In this document: positions 62,379-64,000 of the stretch, in pieces
Numbering within the stretch: position 1 is the first letter of the stretch
Layout of the letters: each line of letters begins with the position of its first letter
Assembly: GCF_020715565.1 (NCBI RefSeq)
Contig: NZ_CP085839.1
Location: 2,108,001 to 2,172,000, forward strand
DNA: 64,000 nucleotides
Reading direction: 5' to 3'
Source of the DNA: Nocardioides sp. Kera G14
GTDB taxonomy: Bacteria > Actinomycetota > Actinomycetes > Propionibacteriales > Nocardioidaceae
Program-made: the position numbers and the translations under genes
Notes under the pieces: generated by a model
What the model was told of the DNA's origin: nothing
The model's input: the letters and a program-made list of their open reading frames with translations, nothing else
Databases searched by the model: none

Positions 62379-62423
62379 TCAAGTCATGAGGGGCGTTCAC
62401 ATCACGTGAACGCCCCTCTTGAA
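62379..62423 (+). terminator. Intrinsic terminator after qcrB, overlapping the next start codon
   Basis: GAGGGGCGTTCAC (62388-62400) pairs perfectly with GTGAACGCCCCTC (62406-62418) around an ATCAC loop, and TTCAAG/CTTGAA can extend the stem with a bulge. A TTGAATTT run follows. The 3' arm includes the GTG (62406) of the LLM gene. Confidence 0.75.
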
Positions 62424-63455
62424 TTTGGCCTCGACACCTTCGGCGGCGTGCCGAGCGACCCGGCAGGCACAGCGGTCCCGCATGCCCAGGTGATCCGCGA
62501 CGTCGTCGCGGAGGGCGTGCTCGCCGACCGGCTGGGCGTGGATGCGTTCAACGTCGGCGAGCACCACCGGCGGGACTTCGCGGTGAGCGCACCCTCGCTG
62601 ATCCAGGCGGGTCTCGCCACCGCGACGTCACAGATCCGACTGGGCACCGCCGTCACCGTGCTCTCCTCCGACGACCCGATCCGGGTCTTCGAGCAGACCT
62701 CGACGGTGCACGCGCTCTCGGGCGGCCGCGCCGAGGTCACGCTGGGACGCGGCTCCTTCACCGAGTCCTTCCCCCTCTTCGGCCACGACCTGGCCGACTA
62801 CGAGCGGCTCTTCGCCGAGAAGCTCGACCTCTTCGCCGCGATCCGGGACGCCGGCCCCGAGGGCCGTGTCCGCTGGGAGGGCTCTGTACGGCCTCCCGTG
62901 GATGCAGTGCTCTATCCTCCGCCCCAGTCACCGTTCACGTCCTGGGTGGCCGTCGGAGGCTCTCCGGAGAGCGTCGTGCGTGCCGCCGACTACCGCTTCC
63001 CGCTCATGCTCGCCATCATCGGCGGCGACCCGCTGCGCTTCGCACCGTTCGTCGAGCTCTACCACCGCGCCCTGCGCGAGCTCCACGACGGTGCCGCGGC
63101 ACCCGGCTCGCTGCCGGTGGGGACGCACTCCCCCGGATTCGTTTGGGACGACGACGAGACCGCAGCGCGGCTCGTCACGCCCGCCGCGCTCGCCACCCGG
63201 AACACGATCGGCCGTGAGCGCGGCTGGGGCGTCAGCACCGAGGCCCAGATCCGCGCAGAGATCGAGCAGGGCGCGATGTACGTCGGCTCACCCGAGACGG
63301 TCGCGCAGAAGATCGCCCGGACCGTCCGCGGGCTCGGCATCCAGCGCTTCGTGCTGAAGTACGACAACGGCCTGACCCACGAGCAGAACCTCCGCTCGAT
63401 CGAGCTCTACGCGACCCAGGTCATCCCGCGCGTGCGCGAGCTCCTCGCCGACTGA
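62406..63455 (+). CDS. LLM-class flavin-dependent oxidoreductase
   Basis: The 349-residue luciferase-like monooxygenase has FGLDTFGGVPSDPAG at its N terminus, GVDAFNVGEHHRRDF, RIRLGTAVTVLSSDDPIRVFEQ and a C-terminal helix region, the pattern of bacterial-luciferase-fold enzymes using FMN or F420. The substrate is unknown. The GTG at 62406 is the only in-frame start that keeps the N-terminal strand, yet it lies inside the terminator stem after qcrB, with no ribosome-binding site at normal distance. Confidence 0.88.
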   Translation: MNAPLEFGLDTFGGVPSDPAGTAVPHAQVIRDVVAEGVLADRLGVDAFNVGEHHRRDFAVSAPSLIQAGLATATSQIRLGTAVTVLSSDDPIRVFEQTSTVHALSGGRAEVTLGRGSFTESFPLFGHDLADYERLFAEKLDLFAAIRDAGPEGRVRWEGSVRPPVDAVLYPPPQSPFTSWVAVGGSPESVVRAADYRFPLMLAIIGGDPLRFAPFVELYHRALRELHDGAAAPGSLPVGTHSPGFVWDDDETAARLVTPAALATRNTIGRERGWGVSTEAQIRAEIEQGAMYVGSPETVAQKIARTVRGLGIQRFVLKYDNGLTHEQNLRSIELYATQVIPRVRELLAD

Positions 63456-63458
63456 GCG

Positions 63459-63578
63459 CCCGGGACCAACCGACCCGGGCTCCGCCACCCGACCCGGCGA
63501 AGTCGTCCCGGACACAGCGCCGTCCGGGACGAACCAACCCGGACGGTGCCACCCTCGGTGGGCGAAGTCGTCCCGGAC
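63459..63578. repeat. Two 55-56 bp repeats with compensated inverted repeats
   Basis: Unit 1 (63459-63513) and unit 2 (63523-63578) each begin with an inverted repeat (CCCGGG-N9-CCCGGG, then TCCGGG-N9-CCCGGA) and end with GGCGAAGTCGTCCCGGAC. The C-G to T-A change at the arm ends keeps pairing. The unit 1 tail (63503-63513) also pairs perfectly over 11 bp with the unit 2 head (63522-63532), so alternative folds exist. Confidence 0.7.
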
Positions 63579-63599
63579 GTGGGGTGGTAGGCATGCGGA

Positions 63600-63627
63600 A
63601 CGCCCCCGGCCGTAGGGCCGGGGGCGT
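63600..63627. terminator. Bidirectional intrinsic terminator between LLM and ctaF
   Basis: ACGCCCCCGGCC and its exact complement form a 12-bp stem with a GTAG loop. It lies between the convergent LLM and ctaF genes, so it can end both messages. Confidence 0.8.
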
Positions 63628-63643
63628 CGCTGAAGCGGCGAAC

Positions 63644-64000
63644 TCAGTGAGCGTGCTCTCCGCGGTAGAACTCATAGATCCAACCGGAGACGGCGAGGGC
63701 GCCGAGGACGCCACCGATGATCATCAGCCAGTAGGCCTCCATGGCCGCCCCGAAGACGATCGTGCTCAGCGTGAGCGCAGCCCACAGCGGCCACCACGAA
63801 TGCGGGGCGAAGAAGCCCAGCTCACCGGCGCCGTCGGCGATCTCCGCGTCGTCGAGGTCCTCGGGCCGCGCGGGGTCCTTCACGGCGTGGAAGCCGAGGT
63901 AGAAGGAGACCATCGCGACCAGCAGGGTGCACATGACCAGTGCGGAGAAGCCCGTCCAGTCGACCCCGTGGTCGGAGCCGTCCGTGACGAAGTAGTACGT
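63644..64000 (-). CDS. ctaF: CtaF, cytochrome c oxidase subunit IV (5' end outside window)
   Basis: The last 118 codons are visible and remain open to the window edge, so the start lies beyond 64000. The translation, TYYFVTDGSDHGVDWTG then hydrophobic segments with FYLGFHAVKDPARPEDL, ELGFFAPHSWWPLW and a final helix pair ending EFYRGEHAH, matches the actinobacterial aa3 oxidase subunit IV. It is expected to follow ctaD/ctaC. An internal ATG (63934) would cut off the first helix. Confidence 0.9.
   Translation of the reverse strand, partial: TYYFVTDGSDHGVDWTGFSALVMCTLLVAMVSFYLGFHAVKDPARPEDLDDAEIADGAGELGFFAPHSWWPLWAALTLSTIVFGAAMEAYWLMIIGGVLGALAVSGWIYEFYRGEHAH

Overview
The window is a 64 kb chromosomal stretch of a high-GC Gram-positive actinobacterium. 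The division cluster, DUF3040 and SAV_6107-type HEPN proteins, a PASTA kinase of the PknL type, the actinobacterial bc1-aa3 oxidase genes and the many leaderless GTG/ATG starts all point there. A Nocardioides-like member of the Nocardioidaceae is my best guess; this is inference from gene content, not a database match. I see no tRNA, rRNA, CRISPR, insertion sequence or phage gene, and no gene-free stretch longer than about 190 bases.

Layout. 1-8927 (minus strand) is the dcw division/cell-wall cluster from mraZ down to a truncated ftsW. It has a five-box MraZ operator, a large structured RNA between mraZ and rsmH, and no murF between murE and mraY. 9085-13407 is a moxR-DUF58-transglutaminase operon. 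13417-16825 holds small membrane and unknown proteins and a FAD oxidoreductase. 16828-26902 carries metF, a prenyl diphosphate synthase, an Rv2175c-like regulator, a PASTA kinase, endonuclease IV, an EamA transporter, a GNAT, a threonine aldolase, class II DAHP synthase and a quinone oxidoreductase. 26924-36269 covers glycerol and lipid metabolism and two ROK sugar kinases: glpK, an acyltransferase, an esterase, a glucokinase pair, an ArsA-like ATPase, an SRPBCC protein and a FadD15-like ligase. 36349-44657 is a Tad/Flp pilus operon with its own histidine kinase and response regulator, ending in two Flp pilin genes, the second frameshifted. 44708-49278 has a membrane metallopeptidase, an NlpC/P60 hydrolase, a DnaQ-Cho nuclease fusion and a one-domain Lrp protein. 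49422-55641 is a surface-sugar cassette: GT2, DUF2142, WbpD/WbpE/WbpB-like sugar enzymes and a flippase. 55638-64000 is trpD, a degenerate receiver, ctaG, ctaE-qcrC-qcrA-qcrB, an LLM oxidoreductase and a partial ctaF.

The backbone order (dcw, metF-like, idsA2-like, Rv2175c, pknL, aroG, acyltransferase, ArsA, TB16.3-like, fadD15, ripC, DnaQ-Cho, trpD, ctaE, qcrCAB, ctaF) matches the M. tuberculosis Rv2154c-Rv2199c region as I remember it. The mannosyltransferases mptA and pimB' are absent from their places. The Tad locus and the sugar cassette occupy two junctions of this backbone, so they look like accessory insertions into a conserved envelope/respiration neighbourhood.

Regulation readable from sequence: about 18 genes have a TANNNT-like -10 hexamer ending 6-7 nt before the start codon, the signature of leaderless transcription. 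In three divergent pairs the two -10 hexamers interleave in one short palindrome and share the same TA step. Operon-internal genes are instead joined by ATGA/GTGA overlaps.
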